DNA of 64,000 nt from contig JAILWY010000029.1 in assembly GCA_022113835.1 (NCBI GenBank), positions 4,432,001 to 4,496,000 on the forward strand. The letters are read 5' to 3'. The notes under the pieces were generated by a model. That model ran no database searches, had not been told where the DNA came from, and was given only the letters and a program-made list of their open reading frames with translations. The position numbers and the translations under genes are program-made. This DNA comes from Atopsyche davidsoni (Eukaryota > Arthropoda > Insecta > Trichoptera > Hydrobiosidae). Of the stretch, positions 1 through 12,900 are shown one piece after another. The first letter of the stretch is position 1; every line of letters starts with the position of its first letter.

Positions 1-1596
1 GTGGATCACGCTGGTTGTTCTGACAATCCTGCCAATAAGTACTTAAAGGGTAAGTCTAGCAATTTTTTTACACGTCACATATAACCCAGGACTAAACTAT
101 CAGTTGCACGCCTTCTATGATTTTTCTGTATACGATAATGTGAGCTCTGGAGATAAGAACACAAATATCATTGATCTATTGAGGGCTGCAGATATTTCTT
201 CGAAAAACCTCCGCTAAGTCAGAGGAAACAAACCTCAAGGACATTGTTTCCATAGTCATATTTTTATATTCAGAATGAGATAAAGCTTGTGAGTATCAAT
301 TATGTCATTACATGTATTTGGATCCAGATGCGGAGACGGGGTCTTGCAAGCCGCCAGACCCAGGAGACGGCGATGGAGAGCCTCCGGCGGGCATGGTGAG
401 CGTGGGCGGCGAGATGCGTGAGAGGTCCTGCGACTCGCTGGTCATGTGCATCCTCACCACGCTCAACCAAGGTCTACGCAATGGGGGCGGCATCGGAGAC
501 ATCCTCAGGGCGCCCTCCAGCAATGTAAGTCGCACTTAAATTGGAGTTGGAAAGAGTGTATTTAGATGTATTTTAAGACTTAAAGATGTATTTTTTTTGT
601 AGGAACCGTTATATGTGGCTCGGGTGATCTACGATCTGCTGTTCTTCTTCATAGTCATCATTATTGTGCTGAACCTCATCTTTGGTGTCATCATCGATAC
701 CTTCGCAGACCTCAGGAGCGAGAAGCAGCAGAAGGAGCTGATACTCAAGAACACCTGTTTCATCTGCGGTAAGCTTTATCTTGTAATGTAATTGAAGTTT
801 GTAAAGGAATTAGAGATAATTTATTATTTATTCTTTTTTTTTTGTTGGTGTCCAGGTCTCAATCGGTCGGCGTTCGACAACAAGACTGTCTCATTCGAAG
901 AGCACACTCTGTCGGAACACAACATGTGGCACTACCTGTACTTCATTGTGCTGGTGCGGGTCAAGGACCCCACCGAGTTCACCGGACCAGAGAGCTACGT
1001 CTACTCCATGGTCAAGGTAAGACCTATCAGAAAATAACTAGACAAATTATTATACTGCTACTGTTTCGGTAATCATTATTAGAAAGTTAACGAGTTGTGA
1101 TTGATTGGGTTATCAGGTTAGCAATCTGGAGTGGTTCCCCCGACTGCGTGCTACGTCTCTGGCGGCCAGCGAGGGGGAGGCAGCGGAGGTGGAGCTGCGC
1201 TCGCTGCAGGGCCAGTTGGAGGTCACACAGGCCATGCTGGGCACGCTCACCCACCTGCTCACAGACCTCAAGGATCAGGTAACCGTCCTGCCTCTCCGGT
1301 TGTTTCTATTCTGAGGCATAAGTCCTCCATAATTACTATAGATATTTATAGATGACAATTCTGGTTTTGATACCCTGAATTTAATTCTTCCTTCTACACC
1401 TGTCCTTGATGCTTACATTCGGAGAAAAATCAGTCAGAATTCCGTAGCACCTGAGCTTGTAATTGTCTTAGTCTTCGAGGTGTCAATAAACTGTGTTTTT
1501 CTTTTCCAGATGACGGAACAGAGAAAACAAAAGCAGAGAATCGGGCTCTTGAATTCCACGTCTACGTACATGCAGAACATGAATCTCAACATGTAA
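1..1596 (+). CDS. Itpr: Inositol 1,4,5-trisphosphate receptor, C-terminal part (5' end outside window)
   Basis: This is the 3' end of the IP3-gated calcium channel of the ER membrane. Exons are 1-49 (partial), 328-524, 603-768, 856-1016, 1117-1278 and 1510-1596, all with GT-AG borders and compatible phases (1, 0, 1, 0, 0); the stop is TAA at 1594. In order, the protein shows a luminal loop, the pore filter with GGGIGD, the last pore-lining helix ([20 protein letters not shown]), the signature [15 protein letters not shown], a CFICG...H...H zinc-finger linker ending [14 protein letters not shown], and a C-terminal coiled coil ending in [14 protein letters not shown]. These match the animal IP3 receptor C-terminus almost without gaps. 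The final residues ([14 protein letters not shown]) are divergent, as is usual in this family. Exon 1-49 is placed by its donor and matching phase only. Ryanodine receptors share the pore but lack this linker and tail. Confidence 0.97.
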
Positions 1597-2100
1597 AGTT
1601 ACTACACTCCCCAGAAAACACTTGTAGTCCATAGGTATTGTTACAATAGACACTGTAGGGTTCCTTTCTAATGTGTCAAATGTTATAAACGTTCCTTCCT
1701 AACACGAGGGAGTAACGTTACAAACTTCGGTCTTCATTTCGAAGACAAATTAAATCTTATGAATGTTCGATTTTTTAATAAGAGTATAAACGTTATGAAT
1801 ATTTATTAAAAATGAAAGTATTCACGACATGCGTTATGAATGTGAATATGTAAAACGTTACGAACTGTGTCATTTTTCATTTGAATATTTTGTTTTTTTA
1901 TGAGATGTTTGAATGTTATGAACATCAAAAGCAATGGAAATATTTACACTTGTTATGAATGTGAATATGTCAAACGTTATAAACTTGTTATTTCTCATTA
2001 AAATATTGATTGTTTTTTAATAAATGCTCAGGTAATGGAAAATATTCACGCCAAACTTTATGAATATATTATCCATTAAACGTTTATAACATGAATCCTA
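1597..2100 (+). repeat. Itpr proximal 3' UTR with diverged tandem units
   Basis: Directly after the Itpr stop lies AT-rich sequence that probably serves as 3' UTR. From about 1805 to 2060 it holds two diverged copies of a unit of roughly 115-120 bp. Each carries GTTATGAATGTGAATATG followed by an AACGTTA-type word (1855 and 1973) and a T-rich tail. A candidate poly(A) signal AATAAA lies at 2019-2024 and another near 2374. The true cleavage site cannot be seen. Confidence 0.6.
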
Positions 2101-5100
2101 AAATTTTTCTCTTAAGTAATTTTTTTTTCATTTGGAACATTGCTTTATGTTTGTTCAAAGACTGTAACGTTATTGGTTGTCGTCGTGTGTATGTGACCCG
2201 CTGTGTTCGATACAAGCAATAACTCGTCATATTTCTCCTGCTCTAATGTAGCCAAAATATGAGATAGCTAGTTTTACCTTATACGTACCGTTTTAAACTT
2301 TGAATTTCTCTATCATGAATCGTTGTTATACACATACTATTTCTATCTACTTTTAAAACTGATATTTACCATTAAATAAATTTTAATATATAAATTATAA
2401 TTATATTTGTTAGTATACTGTCAAAAGTTGGGAACGATTTTGTATAGCATGTTTCAAAAACATATAAAATATAATATGCCAATTTTGTAGCATTTCCTCA
2501 TGCCAAAAATTATCACAAATATGTAACGCAAATATGTCTTGGATAGAATAATATTAGAATATGTCAAGTAAAATTCTTTCCAAATTAACTATTAGTAACT
2601 TATCAGCTAAATAACAAAGCAATGCTCAGTTTTATCAAAATAACGAGAAGTTTTAAACTTTTGGCAGAGTACCAACATTTGTAACATTTTCATATAATAA
2701 TTTATTTTAACATAGCTGTCGTTATTGTTCATTCCTTGATAAAGATCTTTCTCTATATTATTAAATATTGCAGCTTAAGCGTTAAATAAATTTATTATTA
2801 ACGGTACTTGATATTGATATACAATATTTTATTATTTTGAACAATCATACATGCTTCTTATCGTGAGACAAAAATAATATACTGTGTATTATTGTTGTAC
2901 GCACGATAATTATAATTTATTTTATGAGAAAAGAAGTCATTTGTAATATGTAACGTTTGGTGACATTGAGAATTTTTTATTTTTCCTAGACTTATTTTAT
3001 TTACTATTCAATCAGATCTCTGCTTTACTTAATCATTCCTATATTGAATCTCGGATCTTTTTCATTTTATCTTCCTATATTTATACCTTAATTATAATTT
3101 ATATACTCTTTTCTATTGATATACTAATAATCTATTTAATTTTTTTTGATAGAAAAGAAATCACAAATATATAGAATAAAATCTACAATCGATACACACA
3201 GGAATTGTTAAAATTGCTTGCATTAAATAAATAAAAAAATATTTCACCGATTGTCTTAAAATTTTTGGCCTAATATTACGCCTTGGAATTTCAATATAAA
3301 ATAAAACAAATTTATAAAATCTATTTATATATTATGTAAAATACGATATAGCATATCAAAATTGACTGTCGAATTATCAAAAAAGTAAATTAATTATTTG
3401 AAAAAAAAATATTTTTTATTATTTGATTAGTCTGAGTAACGTTATTAGTCTAAAAGCAAAAAAATATTTGAAAATATATATTCTTTTACATTCCTTCTAA
3501 CCTTTTCATTCCTAATAAAAACTCTTTGACTCTTTTAATCTTCCGATGGCATTTGTTTTTACGGTATCACTTATATATTTATAAATCTATCCATACACAA
3601 GTTCTTGAGTTACGAAACTGCCTTCTAACTATTGAAAAAAAATTATATTCGGTTTCTGAACGGGCAATGGATCGAAGAAAGCGTTGCACGACATACAAAA
3701 TTATTTTTTATTCCGATCTCGTTGAATGTTGTAAAAGAAATCAAATCTCAATTTTGCATTAAAGTGTAAGCTAAAGATAATAAAATTAGCGCTCTAATGT
3801 TCGACGGCTTGTCAACTATTATTCTTGTTAATCAACTGTTCAGAAATTGCACAACTGATAATTTTTTTGACAAATGCTAGATTTACTTACATATTTTTTT
3901 TTAATTAAGAAGGAGTTTTAAAACACAAAGACTTAATTATAATTTTGTAGTTAAAATTTTCATATTATATCTTAGTGCCTTCATAAACTTTCCAATGAAA
4001 AATCTTTTATATATATATATATTTACATACGATAAGGTAAAAAATATTCCATTTAATTAATATCATGCTAATAATTAAAAATGGCATGCAGTGGATTCGT
4101 AACATGGCGTGCAGATATTTTTATTGTCTCTTTCAAATAGTATCAAAAATGTATAACATTGAATAAACACGCAATCTTTTGTATCAATTGCATTCCGCTG
4201 CTCAATCTATTTATCACGTACAAGGAAGTGTTTGAAATATTTTTTGTCTCGCGTTTTAACGATGTCATCTTATCGAAATATGTTTTATTTTTTTATAGTG
4301 ATCTTATTAATAAAATGGAGTATTTGTAACATTCTCGTTACTTGTTAAAAATCGAAATTTTCTAAACTATATTTCTTGTATCTTATCTTAGCTGTAAGGG
4401 CGTCTCAATTTTTTAATACTAGAAAATCAAATCTTTTTGCAGCCCAATGTAATCATTTATTTTAAATTATAAAATATATATAGTTCTAGTGTAAATTATT
4501 TTTTTTTTCTTTAAATTTTTTATCTAAATGTTAAATCTAAACGTTATCTTTATACACACCATATATGTGGAATGTAAAGTACTTTTTAAAAATATATATG
4601 TATTTCTTATTTGAAATCTAAAATCATGCATTGTTTAAAATATTTTTTTGTAGTGTAATTTGCATACACCGATTCTTAGCCAATGTGTAACACGCAAGAG
4701 GGTGTAATATATTTTATTTTTGTTTCATTAAAAAAAATCATGGGTTCGTAATATAGCATATTCAAAAAGATATGAATAAATACGCTTTCTAAATCTTCTG
4801 CTACAGTATTGATTGTAAAAGTATTTACTCATTCAGATAAATGTAAATAAATTGTTTATGAGACTACTGAAAACTATTTCCGAGACAGTAGTATTTTTTT
4901 TTTACTTTACTTTTAGTTACATTCCGCTTTTTTATTAGCGTGAGCCCAATGGGTAACTGCTTGTAGCATGCATACATTCTTGTGATACATTTACCTATTC
5001 TAAAGCATGCCGAGGTATAATCGAATCTTACCTATTTTTGTCACATTTGATAATTGAACACGTCACGTCATAATATTTCCAAACGTTTTTTACTAGCTTA

Positions 5101-5445
5101 TATGCGGTACACAGAGCAAATCTTCTTTGAGATTTGTTCTGCTTATGATTGTTTTTTCTTTCCAAATACTATATAAAGAATCTTAAGTGCCGTAATTGTA
5201 AAACTGGTAACGTTAGAAGATAAAATTACTATTGATTCTGCCCCGAATCTCCCTTTGATGATTACAACATTGGCTGTGATTCGTATGTTTATTTAAAAGA
5301 AACATCTATTTATTTATTTCAGTGTTTGAACATGAAGCATGTATTTTAAAACTTTTATTGCACTTATGCACAAATGCTTATTTTAGATGTAGTGAATTTG
5401 ATCATATCAATACTTTAAAAAATACAGCTTGGTCCAGACAGGTGC

Positions 5446-5463
5446 CACGTTACGCGTAACGTG
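5446..5463. repeat. Perfect 18-bp palindrome built on GTTACGCGTAAC
   Basis: CACGTTACGCGTAACGTG reads identically on both strands, so this is an inverted repeat with no spacer. It lies among other GTTACG/CGTAAC words in the Itpr 3' flank. Close to it, at about 5527-5546, is a looser version (ACGTTATGCGATACGTTA). Its function is unknown. Confidence 0.75.
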
Positions 5464-7138
5464 TGACTTATAATGAATTTACCCAATATGTAATCTCTTG
5501 TGAATTCTTTGAAAGAAATTCGTTTTACGTTATGCGATACGTTACAGCTGCTTGGACGTGTCGTAATGATCTGAAGAAAAGAATATCATAGTTTAGTCAC
5601 TAGCGTAGATGATTTTTACTTCACTAAGCTTGTCACATTTTTAATGTTTTTTGCAAGGTAAAAGAAATATTGCCGATTCCTGGTTATGGAAAAGAACACT
5701 GCTATTTTTCAGCATATATCGAAATGTCATGGTTGTAACGTCGTGAACGTAACGTTACAAATAAAAAAATTATAGAATAAAATCTGGTGTGATTATTTGG
5801 GACGACTTAGCCCAGCACAGAAGAAGATAAGAAATCATTATGAAATTTTATATCGTTATTGCTAAAAGGTGGTGTATTATAAACGAATTATGTATTGTTG
5901 TGATTAAATGGTATATGTGTAACGTTATGATAAAAAGTACTGTATTTAAAACTGTTTTTCTCCGTGTATTTTGCAATATGAAGATAAACGTTATACTTTC
6001 CAATGAATCAGTGCAATATAGCTTTTCATAGAAAAACATATCTTTAATTATAAGTGATATATATTTTACTGTTCATTTCATTATTTTTTTTGTTCTTTAC
6101 TTTTATTGTTGTTGCAAAGATGTATTGTTTGTTTATTTGACAATTAAATTTGTACTTAATATATATATTTTTTATTTTTTTATTGTTTAATTTACGAGAT
6201 GAAACTTCTTTAGCTACGTTAAATTGTGGAAATTAGAGATATTATGAAGGATAATCCTTGAAAAAATATATTCATTAACAAGGCAAATGCCGGAGATGCA
6301 ACAAGTCATACACAGCCACAATTTTGGTGCCGGCAACCAAGGAGTAGAAAACTATGCATTCAAATTATTTGAGTTTTCACGTCTTCCACACTTTAACTAT
6401 TGCGGTATAGTATCAAAATAATTTCACACAAGTCTCTTCTGTGTCTATTATTTGCAAATAAGTTTCACTTCTAATGCATGTAGAAGTCAACACATTTATT
6501 TATTTTTTTATTCACCGTCGCAATCCTCAGCGTTGAGGGATGTGACCTTATTTTATTGCAGCCGCGGATTTGTCTAGACTAAAACTGTGTATACTGAAAA
6601 AGCCTTAACTGACATGAAAAATCATAATAAATTTCTACAAGGTGTTAAGAAATATGTAGTACTTACGAATATTAATAATTAAAAATTAATATTTGTCTAG
6701 TGAGATACGGGGACCTTCTATGTGAAAATTCTTATATATTGATTAGATTGTAATAATAATGGATATGAACCTTAAGGGCTACCGTTTCCACTGTGTTTCT
6801 ATAGAAAAAGTAATAAATAAAAAAAAAATCGTTTTATAAATGAGTTATTACCAAAATAACGATGATTCATAAAATTACATAATTTTTCGATTTATCTGTT
6901 TTCATTATAACTCATTAGAAAGAATATTTAACTACAATACACTGTATGAGTAGAAGACTACAAAGGACGAGGCAGGTGAGCAAGCAGTTCGATTCAATTG
7001 TGACTGTGTCCGACTCGATGCACCTTGCTTTGTTGTATAAAGATAAATAAAAAAAAAACTGCATTAGAGGGATTTTTCCCAAAGGGTTTAACATACCTGT
7101 CAATCAAGAAAATTTTAACAAATTTTTCCCATTGTCCA

Positions 7139-7180
7139 TATTGTCGGCAAGCAAGCGTGCTAACCCCTGGGCCATGAGGT
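7139..7180 (-). mobile_element. tRNA-derived SINE remnant (A-box only)
   Basis: On the minus strand the sequence TGGCCCAGGGGTTAGCACGC resembles the A-box half of tRNA-derived SINEs. No convincing B-box (GGTTCGAATCC type) follows within the expected 40 bases, so this would be a truncated or decayed copy. Confidence 0.35.
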
Positions 7181-7284
7181 GGTAAATTTCACAGTCTTGT
7201 ATGGAAACACAGTAGTACCAGCATCCCTTAAAATCATATTTTTACATAAACTTAATTAACAATTTTTTTCTCTTAAATAACAAT

Positions 7285-7701
7285 CTATTGCATGTCTATA
7301 ATTTTAAGTAGTTTTGTTATTAAAAAAAGACATTTTTCCCAACACATTTGCGGTAGAAACTTAAATTTTTGTAGTCTGATATTTTCACGGCTAAACCTAC
7401 CGTGAAATATAATGTCAATACGAAAGTTATCTATCTTAATACAAATTCTAAATATTTCAAGGTCAAGATTCTGACCTTGCTGACAACAAATGACTCTTAA
7501 AGTTATCACCGTATTTGCATCGGGATAAATGTTTTTTGAAGTGTAACACCTTCTGATCCTGTTAAAAGTGATGTATTGATTCGATAGGAACTGTTTACTG
7601 ACTGTACTTAATGGGTTAACCTGCGTGTATCTCTTTAGACGTCTAATGCTCAAAGTGCGTGAATTTATTAAAATAGTCGTTGATTGTTTGTACCGAGGCA
7701 C
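7285..7701 (-). other. Unrecognised 138-codon open frame
   Basis: An ATG-started open frame of 138 codons on the minus strand within AT-rich intergenic DNA. The translation is rich in Ile, Arg, Lys and Asn, shows no domain I recognise and has no nearby splice or promoter signal. Its length is somewhat unusual for such AT-rich sequence, but chance is the most likely explanation. Confidence 0.12.
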
Positions 7702-9339
7702 TTTAGTGGATACTCTTTTTACTGTTGATAATAAGGTAACTCAAATCAATGTCGTTTGTATGAAAATCGTAATATGATTTTATGTCGTATGGGTCGTAAT
7801 CTCCCAGCCATTTAGCTATTCATATTTGTATTCGTGGACATTTAGTCTTTCAATATTTTTTGAGACACTCGTATGTAACGTCACGTTTTTAATAGCAGTG
7901 TGTATCTCACGATGACCACTCCCATGTATATCTGTAATCTGTATCATTGTAACTTCTCCTGTTTTATTGATATCATTTGAATAATGATACAATACAATGT
8001 TTTTTATGAGGATTATTCGCTGCGTGTATTAAATGTATTTCTTTGATAATTTCTGCACTGTGTTCGAGTGTATTCCAATTTATGAGATTTATTACTACGA
8101 AACATGTTTGGGTGTTTTATCATTTGTGAGAGAATATGGTTGTAATCTAGAAAATAAATTATATTAGAAGCATCCACACGCCTTTCAATTTTAATATTTA
8201 AAACAGAGTACTTGCTCGAGTCGTGGAAATTAGACATTCTACAAAATTTCGTATGGCCCTATTATTGTTACCTACTTGTTTAAATGTAGGTAGTGCGTGA
8301 GAGAGATAGAGGCATAAGAGCAAACGAGACGGTAAGTTTTTATTTGTACCTGCGAATATTGTCTGTTGCCGTGTGAATGTATTGAATGTTTTACCAGATC
8401 GGTGCTGACTGAAAGAACCTGTCTTCGCATCACAGCCCGCATCAAAGCATAGCACAGTTCACGCTTTGTATTGATCGTTGGTTGCTGAATTATTTTCCCA
8501 TTGGTTTTGTATCCAACTGCTTGTTAGTATCCAATCGATTGTAGTACTCGCTTCATCAGAATAAATATAAAATTTTATTCACATTATCAAAGCACAACAG
8601 TTAACGATATGTTTCAACTCCATACAAAATAAGGCACATTATAAATATACATATAATAACAATCAATTTACACCCACGATAGATTTATATGTGATCGGTA
8701 TTTCATTACTCCTTTTAACTTTTTATGGGACCACTGTCAACGCAGTCAACTCTTGGACGAATAGAGCCCACAGGACCGACAACATATAATGGTGTCCTCA
8801 CTGGAGTGAGTGATAATACTTCTGTTTAAAGTTAAGATTCCTGCCATAAAAAAAAACTGACTGAAGCAAACTCCCCCCGGACAGTTTGATAAGGTTCCAC
8901 TTGTATCTCACGCATAATAAGGTGCGTGCAATGGTGTAACTGAATGAATTACTATCACAAATGTATTTTGCAACTTTTGGCATAAATTTTGGTAAGAATA
9001 GTATTTGTGCATATTAAAATTACACTATATAAAGCGAGCAATGCTTCATTGCTAGTTTGGACTGCACGTCACTGATATAAACTTTCAAACTGAGGGTCGG
9101 ATTGCCCTGATCCTGATTGATCAGACTTTCGATGAAAGTCAGACAACAGTATTTCAGGGTGAGCACCATAGAAAAACCGTTAATGCAGTATTTGCATAAT
9201 TTTAAATGTTCGATTTGCCTCAGTCAACTTTGCTCAATGCGGCGTGTTACTGCTCTTACTTAAAATATATATCTAACGACTAATTTGAACTAAAAATATA
9301 AATTATTCCTGTCCAATATAAATATCACGTTTATCACCT

Positions 9340-9732
9340 TTAGACGAAATACACCCACTGCAGGACGAAAGCTTCTTGCAGGATTTTACACCACTGTTCA
9401 CCACTCAACACAATGTCTTCTTTGATCACGCTGAAGCAACCACACATCAGTTTTATTTTTAATATGAAAACAACAACCCTAATCGTCAAAGAACCAACGC
9501 AAAAGCCACTGCTGCATTCTTCATTCCATGCATTTTCATAATCATTACAATACTTTGAGTAATCATAGTTTAAACCGGTGCTCTTACGATTGTGGAACGT
9601 CTTCTCCGGATTTGTGACAATAATGTCAGTCGACGTTCTTGCTGTTGCAGTTAAAATTGCACTCGTTACTTGTGACGGTATCGGTTGATTAACTGCTGTA
9701 TAGTCTTTCTCGTATTGTAAATAAGTCATCAA
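9340..9732 (-). pseudogene. Partial decayed duplicate of exon 5 of the neighbouring coiled-coil gene
   Basis: The minus-strand frame of 130 codons contains a segment (9510-9725) clearly homologous to 11543-11797 inside the large exon of the gene at 9949-17382. Shared peptides include LNYDY.K.CND and EECS, and long nucleotide blocks match, for example around TAATCATAGTTTAAA and CTTCTCCGGATT. Relative to the parent, the copy lacks blocks of about 21 and 11 bases plus one single base. The last two together remove 12 bases, so the frame is lost and then regained. Sequence at 9340-9500 no longer aligns convincingly. It lies just downstream of the parent gene in the same orientation, suggesting a local partial duplication. 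It is probably a pseudogene; use as an alternative exon cannot be excluded. Confidence 0.7.
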
Positions 9733-9948
9733 AAGACGCTGCTTCCTGTTTCACTCTTGTGCACCGGATCTTATATGCTACGATATGCCTGACTTTAAGC
9801 TTTAGAAACTAAGCTCTTAATTTCTTTTATATATATAATATAAGAGACATTCATTTGTGTTTAGAAATTGTAACGTTTGGCGATAGAAATAGAAATGCAT
9901 TCAATCTCGCGTCTCCGTCGTCGAAGCAGTCGTAGTCAAAATGAAATC

Positions 9949-12900
9949 CTAAAGGCAGCTGTTGCCCCAGCAGCCGCACCAGGGTATGCTCCCATCGCGC
10001 CTCGTAGTCGGGGTGTTCCGAGACATGTTCTGGGCTGCGAGGCTGAACACCGAGTGGCCTGAAGAAGACAGACTGTTGGTGCGCTCGTGCTCCGAGTGAG
10101 ACGTGGTCATTTCCTGGAAAATAAAGAAAAAGAAGCTAAATTGACTACGTCTGACGGAAATAGATATCAATTTTCTATTTCTATCCCTATCTAGACAGGG
10201 CATGCCAAAAATAAGGCCAATTAAATTGGCGGTGGTTTGAAAAAGTTTGGGAACCTGTGGTCAAGAGCGTATCGTCTTCCTTTGTGTACTTACCTTGCTT
10301 CTCAGCATTTTTATCGATAAATAACAATAAAAATACAATTACCTCAGTAAACACCTCCAAAGGTATATTTATAATACACATGCTTACACGCATTTGTCTG
10401 CGTTAATATTTATTTGGGAAGTGTTGAATATACAGAAATGTATCCTCATCAGGTCCTGGATTCAGATCTTGAATGAAACGAATCTTTTAGCTGAAGGTTT
10501 GAGATACCAGCCAAGTTTAAAAAATGATAGAATCTTACTTTTTTTGCACGGAAGCACGTTGACGAAGACACTTTTCTGCTCTTGGAGCACGCAATAAATA
10601 AAAAACAATAATTTTTTGAAAAGTTTACCTGATAGCTGTCACGTTTAAAATAGTGTCTAGACGGACTGTATCTCTTCTTCATCAGAAGTTCACTCCCCTT
10701 CCTGGAGCCCGGCTTGCGGAAGGGGGTGCCTCCCATGGGTAGATCTTCGTGCGACCTTAAGCTGCTGCGCCGGATGAGATGGTTGTTGTGATGTTGTTGC
10801 TTCTCGTGTTTGTCTCCTTGGTGCTTCAACTTCTTATGCTTCTTGCAGGTGTACGTGGGCTCGACGTCCTTGAACCTCACAGTATCCGGGGAATCAGGAG
10901 AAGACGATTGATCAATGAGTTTATCCGAATCACCCTTGATATCCAACACCAGTTTTTCACCATGCTCTAACGGTTTCGATCCTTCTACGCTGTCTTCTTG
11001 TACTTTTTTAACTTTTTTCCCCTTTCTTTTAAAATGCAGAGAGAAGCGCTTCTTTTTTCTACCCGCAGGACTTTCTGGAATGGTGATTTCTTGTACTTTA
11101 TCTGAAGACTCGCTGGCGTTATCGAGTTTCAGTATCGACTTTTGTAGCAAAACTCCGTTTTTAGGCACTGCTTCAATGTTATCTTCAACGGTCTTAAAAT
11201 CTTCAATGCTAACGTTATCATCCAACAAATTCTCGGGCTCTTCCTCAATCTTCGGTTTTTCATCCTCGTTCAAGCTGTCAGGAGGCACATATCTAATTTC
11301 ATTTTCTAAATTTTTAATATTGAGTCTACGTAGCTTTTTTGGTAGTTTTTTCACGGTAGCATATATCGGCTCATCGGATATCGTTTCAACCGGTGCCGAT
11401 TGCGATCTACCAAAGAACGGGAACTTTGCTTTCGGCTTCGACAGGAGTTTCTTCCGTTCTATCAGCATGACTGTGCTGTTGACCTCTGTTGTTGTGTGCG
11501 TCGTCTGAGTCACATCTACACTTCTCTTTGCATCATTCTCTTGACTGCATTCTTCTTTAGGTGCATCTGCACTATCATTGCAAGGCTTCGGGTAATCATA
11601 GTTTAAATCTATGCTCTTAACCGTGGTGTACGATTGTGGAACACCCTCTCCGGATTCTATGACGATAACATCAGGCGCTGTATTTCCTTGAAGGTTATTG
11701 CATTTACAGTTGCAATTGCACCCGTTATTTGTTACAGTATCGACTAAAGTATTTTGAACGATCGTCGACTGCTGGATAACCTTCCTCGTATTGCAAACAA
11801 ATATCGAATCTTTCGTGTAATCCGCATTGCTGGAAACAGATCCGATATCACTCAACAGATCTTCGATGTTTCCTCCATTTTCAAACTGTCCGCTATAACT
11901 TGAACTTATTTTAGCATCGTCACTGATGGATGGAAGGATACAAGAACTGAAACTCTCTATATTATTTGGTGACGTTTGTGAAATAGCTCTAGAAAAATCA
12001 AAAGGGTTTATATTTTCACTATAATTACATCTAGAGCTGGTTGGAATTGAGGTTATATCTATGTTTTGGATATTATAATTGTTTTCAACGTTGCTCCGAG
12101 CATTTTCAGATATATCTATGTTGGGAACGATTTGATAGGCGTTCTCTTCGAAGTCTTCGCAGTCCAACGGAGCGGGGACAATGAAACCTATCGGAGGCGC
12201 TACGGTGAAGCCCTCGAAGCTTTCGAAGGAAGCGATGTTATTATTATTGATGAGAATGTCCAGCCCTCGCTTCGGGAAGACGGTGGTCTGGGGCTGGTGG
12301 TGGCCGACGACCGTGGTGAGCGTGGAGCAGCTGCTGTTGCAGACGGTGGCGAGGTTGCTCTGCGTGGTCAGAGGCAGGCTGAAGCTGGACGGGGATATGC
12401 CCAGGGGGACGGTGACCACCGTTTGGTACGCCAGCGTCGGCGACTCGACGGTTGAGAAGCCGTGGTTGCTGGGCTTCAGCTCGCTGGGGGTCGGCTGACA
12501 GCTGCACATTTGGAAACTCTGGAAACACACACCAATAAGACCAAAGTACTTGGGAACAATATTATAAATAGTAAAAGCTACAAAGTGATTTTTTTCAGAG
12601 TTCAATTAAAATAATCAATGATTAGGGATTGACAGCAAATATTTCATAAGAGATGTTACGAAAGGTTAGCATGATTTACGACCGCGACTCGAGTTTACTG
12701 ACAGCCCCGCACTAGGGATGGGAAAAACCGATTGCTCAACATAATTGAACGATCGATCGCTTTAATGTGTTTTATCTTGACGATCAACAGTTTTTATTAA
12801 CACATTAAGTATTATGTTTACTTCACGTCCAAAAAAAGTACAGCTTGGCTGAACTCGGATAACTCTGAACATTCGAATAAACCGAGTGGGCCCATCACTT

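Larger units (their letters stand above)
2101..9339. other. AT-rich intergenic DNA or extended 3' UTR, no supported gene
   Basis: No exon with coding character or a recognisable protein is visible here. The stretch is extremely AT-rich, with many poly-T and TA runs. It contains scattered AACGTTA-type motifs, a perfect 18-bp palindrome at 5446-5463, a SINE A-box remnant near 7139-7180 and an unexplained minus-strand open frame at 7285-7701. Because Itpr and the next gene converge, the left part may be a long Itpr 3' UTR. Confidence 0.6.

Noticed and set aside
10915..11508. 197-codon plus-strand frame opposite exon 5 of the minus-strand gene
   Set aside because: Antisense shadow. The minus-strand frame has clean splice borders and a coherent protein.
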